Of a stretch of DNA of 64,000 nt, positions 47,414 through 55,429 are shown one piece after another. Within the stretch, counting starts at the first letter, position 1, and every line of letters starts with the position of its first letter. The stretch comes from Streptomyces sp. CA-278952. Lineage in GTDB: Bacteria; Actinomycetota; Actinomycetes; Streptomycetales; Streptomycetaceae. The stretch is from the NCBI RefSeq assembly GCF_028747205.1, contig NZ_CP112880.1:6386001-6450000 (forward strand), written 5' to 3'. Both the position numbers and the translations under genes were made by a program. The notes beneath the pieces were generated by a model. It had not been told where the DNA came from. It was given only the letters and a program-made list of their open reading frames with translations, and did not search any database.

Positions 47414-47487
47414 CGGAGATGAGCGGGCCTGACGGAGACGAGCGGGGCCTGACGGAGACGAGCCGGGCCTGACGGACCGGGCCTGAC
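47409..47487. repeat. 19-20-bp tandem repeat spanning the TPR gene stop codon
   Basis: Units CCTGACGGAGATGAGCGGG (47409), then CCTGACGGAGACGAGCGGGG (47428) and one like it at 47448, then shortened units at 47468 and 47482. The first unit contains the TGA stop. Confidence 0.85.
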
Positions 47488-47501
47488 GCCGCCAGGGCTG
47501 C

Positions 47502-47840
47502 CTAGGGGCGTCCGGAAGAAGGGTCCGCCCGCCCTCCGTTCTTCCCGTGGCCGTCCGTGCCGGTCCCCGGCCCGTGCGGACGGCCGTCGTGGTCCGGATC
47601 GTACGGCGGGACATCGCGGCCCGGCTGGTAGTGCGAGCCCTGGCGCATGCGGTACGTGATCACGCCGAGATCCAGGATCGCGAGCAGCAGCACCACCCCG
47701 CAGGCCGCCGCCCAGCCCGGCCGTCCGTTCAGGGAGAACGCCACCAGGCCGAAGAGGGCCCAGAGCATGCCCCACAGGCTCAGCCAGAGCCGCATCCGCA
47801 GCGGACTGCGGGCGGTCGCGGGTTCACTGCCGGTACGCAT
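47502..47840 (-). CDS. DUF6343 family small membrane protein
   Basis: 112 residues. Two adjacent membrane helices (LWLSLWGMLWALFGLVAFSL and AAACGVVLLLAILDLGVITY) after a short basic N-terminus beginning MRTGSEPATARSPLRMRL, then a polar Gly/Asp/His-rich tail. The pattern fits the small Streptomyces DUF6343 family. The ATG at 47840 is chosen over upstream starts because GAGGTG precedes it and the extra sequence is not conserved-looking. Function unknown. Confidence 0.75.
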   Translation of the reverse strand: MRTGSEPATARSPLRMRLWLSLWGMLWALFGLVAFSLNGRPGWAAACGVVLLLAILDLGVITYRMRQGSHYQPGRDVPPYDPDHDGRPHGPGTGTDGHGKNGGRADPSSGRP

Positions 47841-48037
47841 GACGATCACCTCACCCCACCAGCATGGACCCATCCGGCGGCGTACGAAATCAGAACGCGG
47901 CGCACGGGGAAGGAACAGGCATGCGGCCCGGGGAGGAACCGGCACGCGGCCCGGGAGGGTTGCTACGCTGCGGGATCCGGCGCTGACCCGGCGTGATGGC
48001 CGGGGAACCTCGCCCGGTGACGGCTCGTTCGTCCTTC

Positions 48038-48736
48038 ATGAGCGAATCACTGGTACGCGAGGGGTATGAGGGGACCGGTCCCGGAGCCATCACGCCCGAC
48101 GGGTGCGCGGTGGAGCTGTATCGCCGGCTGTCCGTCGGCGAGGAGCCGGACGTGATCGCGGGCGTGGCCCCCGCCGGGGCGAGCATCCTCGAACTGGGCT
48201 GCGGGGCGGGCCGGGTGACACACCCGCTGGTGCGTCGCGGCTTCCGCGTGACGGCGGTGGACGAGTCGCCCGAGATGCTGGAGGAGATCGTCGGGGCGCG
48301 CAGGGTGCGCAGCCCCATCGAAGCGCTGGACCTGGGCGGCGAGCGGTTCGACGTGGTGCTGCTCGGCTCGTTCCTGGTCCACGCGGGCGAGCACCGGGTG
48401 CGCGACGGAATGCTGCGCGTCTGCCGCGACCATGTGCGGGACGACGGGATCGTCCTCGTCCAGCGCGAGGGGGTCGCCCACCGCTCGGAGCTGCCGTGGG
48501 AGCGGACCGACCCGTCCGGCGGTCTGATCCGGATCGTCTCCGCGGATCCGGTGGGCGACGGTGTGCGCTCGGTGCGCGCGGAGTATCACTTCGACGACGC
48601 GCGGTGGACGCAGACCTTCCTGTCGCGGGAGCTGTCCGACGAGGACATCGCCCGGCATCTGGCGACGGCCGGACTCGCGGTGGAGCGCCCCCTCACCGAC
48701 GACGGCACGTGGCTGCTGGCCCGGCCCGTGCTCTGA
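48038..48736 (+). CDS. Class I SAM-dependent methyltransferase
   Basis: 232 residues if started at ATG 48038 (MSESLVREGYEGTGPGAITP, the usual opening of this group). An in-frame GTG/ATG at 47993/47996 would add 15 residues and cannot be excluded. Motif I is SILELGCGAGRVTHPLVRRG, motif II VTAVDESPEML, then FDVVLLGSFLVHAG. Substrate unknown; relatives are listed as methyltransferase domain proteins. Confidence 0.84.
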   Translation: MSESLVREGYEGTGPGAITPDGCAVELYRRLSVGEEPDVIAGVAPAGASILELGCGAGRVTHPLVRRGFRVTAVDESPEMLEEIVGARRVRSPIEALDLGGERFDVVLLGSFLVHAGEHRVRDGMLRVCRDHVRDDGIVLVQREGVAHRSELPWERTDPSGGLIRIVSADPVGDGVRSVRAEYHFDDARWTQTFLSRELSDEDIARHLATAGLAVERPLTDDGTWLLARPVL

Positions 48737-48740
48737 CCCA

Positions 48741-48760
48741 GCCGCCGGCCTGCCGGCGGC
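48741..48760. terminator. Bidirectional terminator between the methyltransferase and lipoprotein genes
   Basis: Perfect 8-bp stem GCCGCCGG/CCGGCGGC with CCTG loop between convergent stops. Confidence 0.7.
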
Positions 48761-48773
48761 CCGCCCCTGTCGC

Positions 48774-49130
48774 TCAGTGCACGAAGCTGTAGCTGCGCCA
48801 CGGCTCGCTGCCCGTAGCCGTCACATCGCTGAACCCAGTCGGCACATAGATCGTACTGCCGCCCGTGCAGTCAGGTGTGCGGTACATGATGGCGTCGACC
48901 AGTGTCCCGTTCTCCACCTCGCGAGCTCCCGCAGGAGCGATCCGGTGGCAGCCGCGCACCGACGGGCTGTTCACCTGGAGCACCGCTTCGCGCTCCGTCG
49001 TGTACGTCACCGGGCCCACCGCGGTGCGGCCGAGCCCCGAGCAACCCGAGACGGCGAGGGCGAGGAGCGAGGCTCCGGCGGCGATCCCGAGGCGGCGTCG
49101 GCGGCGGGGAACGGTGGCGGTCACGGACAT
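48774..49130 (-). CDS. Putative small lipoprotein
   Basis: 118 residues. Basic start (TVPRRRRRLGIAAGASLLAL) and lipobox VSGC indicate a lipoprotein signal cleaved before Cys30. The mature part (about 88 residues) holds two Cys (RGCHR and PDCTGG) that could form a disulfide, and no recognised domain. It is anchored on the outer membrane face. Function unknown. Confidence 0.75.
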   Translation of the reverse strand: MSVTATVPRRRRRLGIAAGASLLALAVSGCSGLGRTAVGPVTYTTEREAVLQVNSPSVRGCHRIAPAGAREVENGTLVDAIMYRTPDCTGGSTIYVPTGFSDVTATGSEPWRSYSFVH

Positions 49131-49256
49131 GGGCGGGTCCTCGTCTGCTCGTCCGGTGCTCGTCCGGCGATTCGGTACGTCGCGAAGACGTGCTGGCGCT
49201 GGCCACCCTGCCCGCCCCGGGGCGGGCAGGCATCCGGTGCGCGGCCGACCGGGTTA

Positions 49257-49711
49257 GGGGTGATCAACGCCGACGCGGAGCTCCAGGCCTCGAAGAAGCC
49301 GGCGCAGGCGGCCGGCGAGATGCCCGCCCCCAGCCCGCGGCGCTCCAGCTGAGGCTGTTGCAGACCGTGGTCGCCGTCGCGGCGGAGAAGAACTCCACGC
49401 TGGTGCTGCCCTTCCCGGTGGAGCTGCTCCGCTTCCTGGAGCGCGCGCAGCAGCCGACGGCGGCGGAGACGGGGCACGACGAACCCGCCGTACCTCCCGC
49501 CCCGGCCGTACCTGCCGACCTCCTCGCCCCGACCGCGCCTTCCACCGCCCTCGCCCCGACCGTGCCTCCCGCCGCCCTCGCCCCGACCGTGCCTCCCGCC
49601 GCCCCCGCCCCGACCGCACCGTCATCGTCGGAACAGCCGTTCGCCCATCACCGAGCGTGGCGGCCCACGCGCGGAGCGGGGCATCCGCTCGATCGATTCC
49701 GTCGCCGCTGA
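49257..49711 (+). pseudogene. SPFH/band-7 family protein, frameshifted C-terminal remnant
   Basis: 49257-49320 reads GVINADAELQASKKPAQAAG and 49331 onward, in another frame, reads QPAALQLRLLQTVVAVAAEK, then NSTLVLPFPVELLRFLERAQ. These are the typical C-terminal segments of Streptomyces SPFH/stomatin-like proteins. The two halves are in different frames, shifted near 49320-49331. The N-terminal membrane helix and SPFH domain are absent: upstream sequence is the lipoprotein gene's promoter side. A Pro/Ala/Thr repeat tail (about 49500-49620) is attached. The rest of the 49131-49823 gap holds no other gene. Confidence 0.75.
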
Positions 49712-49823
49712 CCTGGGACGATGCGGCGGGCGTCCGCGCTGTCAGACCTCCCGCCTAGACTCGCGGAGTCAGCACATTCCGTGCCGACGGAGACCGTGGA
49801 TCAGGTGGGAGGGGGTGACGGAC

Positions 49824-52800
49824 ATGACGGCACGAACCCGCGAGAGCGAGCCGCGGGGCACCGAGGACACGTCCCGGACCGCCGACGCCGGACGCCTGCT
49901 GCGCTGCGCGGCGGTCTTCCTGCCCGGTCCGGTGCCCAGGGACGGCCGCATCGCCTTCTGGGACCCGGATACGGACGCCGACCCGTGGCTCGACGGCGCG
50001 CAGGGGCGGAGCGGGACGCCCTTCGTGTACGCGGAGACCCCGGGCGGTCCCGACTCCGTCGCGTGCACCACCGCCCGGCTCACGCTTGTCCGGCCGGACC
50101 CGGCGGCCGGCCCCGGGAGCGTCCGCGCCGTCGCGATGCCCGCGGCTGTGCTGTCCGTGGCCGACGCGCTGCCCCTGCTCGTCCGGGCGCGCCATCAGGG
50201 CTCCGCCCACCCCGCCACCCGCTGCTGGGGCGCGGCCGCGCTGCACGCCCTTCACCTCGTCGCCCGCGGCAGGCTCCTGCCCGGACTCACCGCGGACGGT
50301 CACGACGCCTGGCGGGCGGGCCCGAGGGACGCCGAGGACGTCGCGCATCTGCGGGCGGTCGCCGCCGCCCTGCCGCCCGAGGGGCACGCGGCGCCCGTCC
50401 CCGGCTCCGAGCCGCTCCGGCTCCCCGACTCCGAGGCGCTGATCGGGGCGTTCCTGGACGCCGTCGCCGACACCCTGCCGCGCACCCCCGCCGCCGCGTT
50501 CGCGATGGGCGCGCCGTTCGCCGCACGGGAAGCCCAGCATCTGCCCCAGGCCGCGGCCTGGGCCGTGGAGGTCGCCTCGGGTCTGGACGCGGGCGTACGG
50601 GTCTCGCTCCGCCTGGACCTCTCCGCGTACGAGCTGTTCGACACCGCCGACACCTACGCGGTCGCGGCCGCCCGCGAGGAGGCGGAGACCGACGGGGGAC
50701 CCGCGCGGCCGGAACACCCGGACGACCCGGCGGTCCGGCACGCCGCCGCTGCCGTCGTCCAGGTCCACAGTCTCGCCGACCCGACCTACGTGGTGGACGC
50801 GGCCGCTTTGTGGAACGGCGCGGCGGACGAGCCGTTCGGGCCGCGGGCCCGGGTCGACGCGGTGCTGGCGCTGCGCCGCGCCGCCCGCCTCTGGCCGCCG
50901 CTGGAACGGCTGCTGGGGCAGCCCGTCCCCGATGTGCTCGCGATCACCGAGGACGAGCTGTACGAGCTGCTGAGCGACGCGGGATCCCGGCTGGCCGCCG
51001 CCGGGGTCGAGGTGCACTGGCCGCGCGAGCTGGCCCGTTCCCTCACCGCGACCGCCGTCGTGCGGCCCGCGCCCGGGTCCGCCACCGACGGCACGTCCTT
51101 CTTCGACGCCGAGCACCTCTTCGCCTTCGACTGGCAGCTGTCCCTGGGGGATGAGCGGCTGACCGAGGCCGAGATGGACACCCTGGCCGAGGCCCACCGC
51201 CCGGTGGTGCGGCTGCGCGACCAGTGGGTGGTCGTCGACCCCGCCCTCGTACGCAAGGCGCGCAAGCGGGAGTTGGGGCTCCTGGACCCGGTGGACGCGC
51301 TCGCCGTCGCCCTCACCGGCAGCGCGGAGGTGGACGGCGAGCGGGTGGACGCCGTCCCCGCAGGGGCGTTGGCCGCCCTCCGTACGCGGATCCTCGCCCA
51401 GGACACCACGATCGCGCCCCCACCCGGCCTCGACGCGACGTTGCGCGACTACCAACTGCGCGGTCTGGGCTGGCTGGACCGGATGACCTCGCTCGGCCTG
51501 GGCGGCTGCCTCGCCGACGACATGGGCCTCGGCAAGACGATCACCCTCATCGCCCTCCACCTGCACCGGGCGCACCCCTCGCCCACCCTGGTGGTCTGCC
51601 CCGCCTCCCTCCTCGGCAACTGGCATCGCGAGATCAACCGCTTCGCCCCCGGCGTCCCCGTGCGGCGCTTCCACGGCACGGACCGCACCCTGAGCGACCC
51701 GGACGGCGGCTTCGTCCTCACCACCTACGGCACCATGCGCTCCAGCGCCCCCCAGCTCGCCGAGCAGAGCTGGGGCCTGGTCGTCGCCGACGAGGCGCAG
51801 CACGTCAAGAATCCGCACTCCTCGACGGCCAAGGCGCTGCGCACCATCCCCGCCCCGGCCCGGGTCGCCCTCACCGGCACCCCCGTCGAGAACAACCTCT
51901 CCGAGCTCTGGGCGCTCCTCGACTGGACCACACCCGGACTCCTCGGCCCGCTCAAGGCGTTCCGGGCCCGGCACGCCCGGATCGTGGAGAACACCGGCAC
52001 CGCCGCGGGCCTGGGCAACGAGGAGGCGGTGGAACGGCTGTCCCGGCTGGTGCGGCCCTTCCTCCTGCGGCGCAAGAAGTCCGACCCCGGCATCGCCCCC
52101 GAGCTGCCGCCCAAGACGGAGACCGACCACCCCGTCTCCCTCACCCGCGAGCAGGCCACGCTCTACGAGGCGGCCGTCCGCGAGACGATGGCGCAGATCG
52201 AGGCGGCGGAGGGCATCGCCCGCCGGGGTCTCGTCATGAAGCTGCTGACCTCGCTCAAGCAGATCTGCAACCACCCCGCCCAGTATCTGAAGGAGGAGCC
52301 GACCCGGCTCACGGGCCGCTCCGGCAAGCTCGCCCTCCTCGACGAACTGCTCGACACGATCCTGGCCGAGGAGGGCTCGGTCCTGATCTTCACGCAGTAC
52401 GTGGCGATGGCGAAGCTCCTCTCCGCGCACCTCGCCTCCCGCGCGATCCCCTCCCAGCTCCTCCACGGCGGTACGCCGGTCGCCGAGCGGGAGCGGATGG
52501 TGGACCGCTTCCAGTCCGCCGAGGTCCCCGTCTTCCTGCTCTCCCTCAAGGCGGCCGGCACCGGGCTGAATCTGACCCGCGCCGCCCATGTCGTCCACTT
52601 CGACCGCTGGTGGAACCCCGCCGTGGAGGAGCAGGCCACCGACCGGGCGTACCGGATCGGCCAGACCCAGCCCGTGCAGGTCCACCGGATCATCGCGGAG
52701 GGCACGGTGGAGGACCGGATCGCCGAGCTGCTGGAGTCCAAGCGGGTCCTGGCCGACGCGGTGCTCGGCAGCGGCGAGAGCGCCCTGACCGAGCTCAGCG

Positions 52801-52844
52801 ACCGTGACCTCGCCGACCTCGTATCGCTGCGGAGGCCCGCATGA
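49824..52844 (+). CDS. SNF2-family DEAD/DEAH helicase-like ATPase
   Basis: 1006 residues from ATG 49824; a GTG at 49815 is in frame but too close to GGGAGG. The N-terminal half (about 1-540) carries an SNF2-helicase-associated region (HWPRELARSLTATAVVRPAP and the later DALAVAL). The SNF2 motor (about 545-990) has motif I ADDMGLGKTITLIALH, motif II VADEAQHVKNP, motif III ALTGTPVENNLSELW, motif V LKAAGTGLNLTRAAHVVHFD and motif VI DRAYRIGQTQPVQVH. Such proteins move along double-stranded DNA or remodel protein-DNA complexes. Overlaps the SWIM protein gene (ATGA). Confidence 0.93.
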   Translation: MTARTRESEPRGTEDTSRTADAGRLLRCAAVFLPGPVPRDGRIAFWDPDTDADPWLDGAQGRSGTPFVYAETPGGPDSVACTTARLTLVRPDPAAGPGSVRAVAMPAAVLSVADALPLLVRARHQGSAHPATRCWGAAALHALHLVARGRLLPGLTADGHDAWRAGPRDAEDVAHLRAVAAALPPEGHAAPVPGSEPLRLPDSEALIGAFLDAVADTLPRTPAAAFAMGAPFAAREAQHLPQAAAWAVEVASGLDAGVRVSLRLDLSAYELFDTADTYAVAAAREEAETDGGPARPEHPDDPAVRHAAAAVVQVHSLADPTYVVDAAALWNGAADEPFGPRARVDAVLALRRAARLWPPLERLLGQPVPDVLAITEDELYELLSDAGSRLAAAGVEVHWPRELARSLTATAVVRPAPGSATDGTSFFDAEHLFAFDWQLSLGDERLTEAEMDTLAEAHRPVVRLRDQWVVVDPALVRKARKRELGLLDPVDALAVALTGSAEVDGERVDAVPAGALAALRTRILAQDTTIAPPPGLDATLRDYQLRGLGWLDRMTSLGLGGCLADDMGLGKTITLIALHLHRAHPSPTLVVCPASLLGNWHREINRFAPGVPVRRFHGTDRTLSDPDGGFVLTTYGTMRSSAPQLAEQSWGLVVADEAQHVKNPHSSTAKALRTIPAPARVALTGTPVENNLSELWALLDWTTPGLLGPLKAFRARHARIVENTGTAAGLGNEEAVERLSRLVRPFLLRRKKSDPGIAPELPPKTETDHPVSLTREQATLYEAAVRETMAQIEAAEGIARRGLVMKLLTSLKQICNHPAQYLKEEPTRLTGRSGKLALLDELLDTILAEEGSVLIFTQYVAMAKLLSAHLASRAIPSQLLHGGTPVAERERMVDRFQSAEVPVFLLSLKAAGTGLNLTRAAHVVHFDRWWNPAVEEQATDRAYRIGQTQPVQVHRIIAEGTVEDRIAELLESKRVLADAVLGSGESALTELSDRDLADLVSLRRPA

Positions 52845-54196
52845 GCCCGCGCCCGACCACCGGCCCGGCCGCCCGGAGATCGGCCCCCCGCGCCCGGCCC
52901 GGCCCGGACGATCTGCGGCGCACCTTCGAGGCGGTGCCCGCCCGCACCTCCGCCGAGGGCGAGCCCTTCGCGGGCAGTTGGTGGGGCCGGGCCTGGGTGG
53001 ACGCTGTGGAATCGCTGTCGATGGACGAGGCCCGCCTCGCCCGCGGCCGTGCGTACGCCGACGACGGCAAGGTCGCCGCGATCACCGTCACCCCCGGGCG
53101 GGTCGTCGCCTATGTGCACGGCAGCCGGGCCCGCCCCTACCGCGCCGAACTGCGGCTGCGCACCTTCACCGACCCCGGCTGGGAGACCCTGCTCGACGCG
53201 GTCGCCGCCCACCCGGGCCATCTGTCCGCGCTGCTGGCCAAGGAGATGCCGCACTCCCTGGCGCACACCGCCGAGGAGGCCGGTGTCCGGCTGCTGCCCG
53301 CCGCCGACGACCTCGACCCCAGCTGCACCTGCCCCGACCACGGGCGGCCCTGCAAGCACGTCGCCGCCCTCTGCTTCCAGACGGCCCTGCTGCTCGACAG
53401 CGACCCGTTCGTCCTGCTGCTGATGCGGGGCCGGGGCGAGCGCGAGCTGCTGGACGAGCTGGGCCGGCGCAACGCCGAACACTCCGCCCGTGAGCGCCCC
53501 GCCGCTCCCGCCGTCCCGTCGGTCGGGGCCCGGGAGGCCTTCGCCGCCCGCTTCCTGCCGCCGCTCCCGGCGCCCCTGCCCGTACCGCCGCATCCCGGCC
53601 AGCCACCGTCGTATCCGGATCTGCCCGGCGCCCGCGACCCGTTGGGCCTGGACCACCTCGCCACCGACGCCGCCGCCCGCGCCCACGCCCTGCTGACCAC
53701 GGGCCGTGATCCGCTGGCCGGGCTCACCCCGTGGCAGGATGCGGTCCGCCTCGCCGCCGCCCGGCCGACCGCCGGGCTCACCGCCACCACCCGCGCGCTC
53801 TACCGGGAGCTGGCCTACGCCACCGGCCGCACCACCACCGACCTGGCCCGCGCCGTCGCCGCCTGGCGGCAGGGCGGTGCCGAGGGCCTCGCGGTCCTGG
53901 AGACGCCCTGGGACCCGCCGGCCGGCCCTTTCGACCGGGCCAGGCCCGCGCTCGCCGCCGCCGACTTCCCGCGCTTCGCACCCTGGCGCAACCACCTCAC
54001 CCACCCCGACGGTTCGCTCCAGCTCCGCTTCGGCCACGACCACCGGTGGTACGGCTACGAATCCGATCCCGGCGCCGACGACTGGTGGCCGCGCGCCGCC
54101 CCGGACCCCGACCCGGTGGCCGCCCTGGAGGCCCTGCTGGCCGGCGACTCCGTCCCCGACGCCTCCGGGACCGACGACCCGTCGTACGTACGGTAA
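52841..54196 (+). CDS. SWIM zinc finger family protein
   Basis: 451 residues. The SWIM motif CTCPDHGRPCKHVAALC (CxC...CxH) is at about residue 164. The N-terminus EPFAGSWWGRAWVDAVESLS and RLARGRAYADDGKVAAI are typical of bacterial SWIM proteins. The central 200-270 region is Pro/Ala-rich. SWIM domains bind DNA or protein. In many bacteria this gene follows an SNF2 ATPase, as here with a 4-bp overlap, so the two probably act as one complex. Confidence 0.92.
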   Translation: MSPRPTTGPAARRSAPRARPGPDDLRRTFEAVPARTSAEGEPFAGSWWGRAWVDAVESLSMDEARLARGRAYADDGKVAAITVTPGRVVAYVHGSRARPYRAELRLRTFTDPGWETLLDAVAAHPGHLSALLAKEMPHSLAHTAEEAGVRLLPAADDLDPSCTCPDHGRPCKHVAALCFQTALLLDSDPFVLLLMRGRGERELLDELGRRNAEHSARERPAAPAVPSVGAREAFAARFLPPLPAPLPVPPHPGQPPSYPDLPGARDPLGLDHLATDAAARAHALLTTGRDPLAGLTPWQDAVRLAAARPTAGLTATTRALYRELAYATGRTTTDLARAVAAWRQGGAEGLAVLETPWDPPAGPFDRARPALAAADFPRFAPWRNHLTHPDGSLQLRFGHDHRWYGYESDPGADDWWPRAAPDPDPVAALEALLAGDSVPDASGTDDPSYVR

Positions 54197-54201
54197 AACC
54201 C

Positions 54202-54232
54202 TTGGCCAGGGGAGACTCGCCCCTGTTAGCGT
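54202..54232 (+). promoter_or_regulatory. Promoter of a probable leaderless gene
   Basis: TTGGCC (54202-54207), 19-bp spacer, TAGCGT (54227-54232); the GTG start at 54240 is seven bases further and has no ribosome site. A CAGGGG/CCCCTG inverted repeat lies in the spacer (about 54207-54224) and could be an operator. Confidence 0.55.
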
Positions 54233-54239
54233 CCACGAC

Positions 54240-54971
54240 GTGGCGAAACTCAATCAGATCATCGCAGTGGAGAAGGGCGTCAAGTCCAAGGCACACCAGG
54301 ACCTGACGGCGGCTCATCACGGCCTCCAGAAGACCGGACTGCTGGCCGGGATCTCCCGGACCTACCAGCCCAAGGACGAGGAGGGCGAACAGCTTCCGCC
54401 CGAGTCGACGCTCGTCCAGGTCAAGGCCGAGGACGTGCTGCGGGACACCGCGGTCACCCTGACCCGGCTCTTCGATGTGACCGCCACGAAGGACTGGGCG
54501 AACTGCTCGGCCAGGGCCGATGTGTCGGTCGACGGCCGGGTGCTGGTGAGCGAGGTGCCGGTGTCGTATCTGCTCTTCCTGGAGAAGCAGCTGACCGACC
54601 TCAACACCTTCGTCCGCAAGCTGCCCGTGCTGGACGCCGCCGAGGCCTGGGTGCAGGACCCCTCGACGGACTCCTGGAAGACCGAGCCGGTCCGCACGGT
54701 CCGCACGAAGAAGGTGCCCCGCAACCACGTGAAGGCGGAGGCCACCGAGAAGCACCCGGCGCAGGTCGAGGTGTACTACGAGGACATTCCGATCGGGTAC
54801 TGGACGACGGTCAAGTTCTCCGGGGCGCTTCCGGCGCGACGCGTCAACGAACTGCTGGACCGGATCGAGAAGCTCCAGCAGGCCGTGAAGTTCGCCCGCG
54901 AGGAGGCCAACGGCGCAGACGTCACCGACCAGCGGGTGGGTGATGCGGTATTCGGTTACCTCTTCGGGTGA
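54240..54971 (+). CDS. Conserved hypothetical protein (DUF7873-type)
   Basis: 243 residues from GTG 54240 (VAKLNQIIAVEKGVKSKAHQ). No membrane helix or known catalytic motif. The middle includes DWANCSARADVSVDGRVLVS and EVPVSYLLFLEKQLTDLNTF; the C-terminus is a helix with LPARRVNELLDRIEKLQQAV. Homologues occur across actinobacteria and, as far as I know, no function is assigned. It sits between the SNF2-SWIM pair and two tRNA-like RNA elements. A hairpin follows the stop. Confidence 0.75.
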   Translation: MAKLNQIIAVEKGVKSKAHQDLTAAHHGLQKTGLLAGISRTYQPKDEEGEQLPPESTLVQVKAEDVLRDTAVTLTRLFDVTATKDWANCSARADVSVDGRVLVSEVPVSYLLFLEKQLTDLNTFVRKLPVLDAAEAWVQDPSTDSWKTEPVRTVRTKKVPRNHVKAEATEKHPAQVEVYYEDIPIGYWTTVKFSGALPARRVNELLDRIEKLQQAVKFAREEANGADVTDQRVGDAVFGYLFG

Positions 54972-54984
54972 CCGACCATGGATT

Positions 54985-55012
54985 CCCCGGGCGCCGCTCA
55001 AGGCGGCCGGGG
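54985..55012 (+). terminator. Hairpin after the hypothetical gene, before the RNA elements
   Basis: CCCCGG-(3 nt)-CCGC / GCGG-CCGGGG: ten pairs with a 3-base bulge (54985-54997, 55003-55012), 13 bp after the stop. Confidence 0.6.
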
Positions 55013-55019
55013 TGCGCGA

Positions 55020-55151
55020 GGAGCGCAAGCTGAAACTGAGGCTTGTCGTGAAGGCGCGGTTCCAGTGGAGGTTCAACTCCTCCCTCCGGCACGGGCCGGA
55101 GTAGCCCAAGCAGGCAGAGGCAGACCGCCGTCAATCTCAGACTATTGCTCC
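55020..55151 (+). ncRNA. tRNA-mimic RNA 1: circularly permuted tRNA-like module with closing helix (Y RNA-like)
   Basis: T-arm GGAGG-TTCAACT-CCTCC (55067-55083), 3' acceptor strand CTCCGGC (55084-55090), loop ACGG, 5' acceptor strand GCCGGAG (55095-55101), TA, then a D-arm with GCC/GGC stem and GG in its loop (55104-55121), one linker A. The anticodon-stem position is GCGGTT/GACCGC (55056-55061 with 55123-55128), leaving a 5-nt variable loop. Beyond it the flanks pair again: CTGAGG-(C)-TTG with CAATCTCAG (55036-55045, 55132-55140) and GAGC-(GC)-AA with TTGCTC (55021-55028, 55145-55150). All tRNA elbow features are present but the order is permuted and no anticodon loop can form. Ends are estimated from the outer helix. 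Strand assumed + from the following operon and T-loop sequence. Confidence 0.7.
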
Positions 55152-55177
55152 AGACTCAGCATTCGCCGCCGATCGCC

Positions 55178-55294
55178 GGATCGAACGGGCCCGGGCCCGC
55201 GCGCGTCGAAATGCCGGTTCAAGTCCGGCCCGCAGAGCTTCGATCTGCGGTGGTCCAAAGGCAGGACGCGACGACATCAGACTGACCCGGATCC
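55178..55294 (+). ncRNA. tRNA-mimic RNA 2: circularly permuted tRNA-like module with bulged closing helix (Y RNA-like)
   Basis: T-arm GCCGG-TTCAAGT-CCGGC (55213-55229), 3' acceptor strand CCGCAGA (55230-55236), loop GCTTCGA, 5' acceptor strand TCTGCGG (55244-55250), TG, D-arm GTCC-AAAGGCA-GGAC (55253-55267), linker G. Anticodon-stem position CGTCG/CGACG (55204-55208, 55269-55273) with a 4-nt variable loop AAAT. Further out, GGATC-(GAA)-CGGG pairs with CCCGGATCC (55178-55189, 55286-55294): nine pairs with a 3-nt bulge. Every stem length matches a canonical tRNA, with compensating sequences different from RNA 1. Ends are estimated. Confidence 0.75.
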
Positions 55295-55331
55295 TTAAAC
55301 GTGCCGGCGTGCCCGATGGGCGGCACACTCA

Positions 55332-55362
55332 GGGCCCGGAGGCCGGCTACGCCTCCGGGCCC
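55332..55362 (+). terminator. Strong hairpin after the RNA elements
   Basis: Perfect 12-bp stem GGGCCCGGAGGC/GCCTCCGGGCCC (55332-55343, 55351-55362), 7-nt loop. A smaller GTGCCG/CGGCAC hairpin (55301-55326) precedes it. It could end the RNA transcripts or act as an attenuator for the MoxR gene. Confidence 0.7.
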
Positions 55363-55429
55363 GCTCCCGTTCCCGGGCGGCGGGGGAGACCCGGAGCCGA
55401 CCACGGGGCCGCGGGACCCGCAGGGCACA

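Noticed and set aside
55006..55091. Conventional (non-permuted) cloverleaf starting GCCGGGG at 55006 and ending CTCCGGC
   Set aside because: It needs a G-U in the acceptor, gives an 8-10-nt anticodon loop and a 21-nt variable region, and its 5' strand belongs to the terminator at 54985-55012. The permuted fold pairs perfectly and matches the D-arm that follows.
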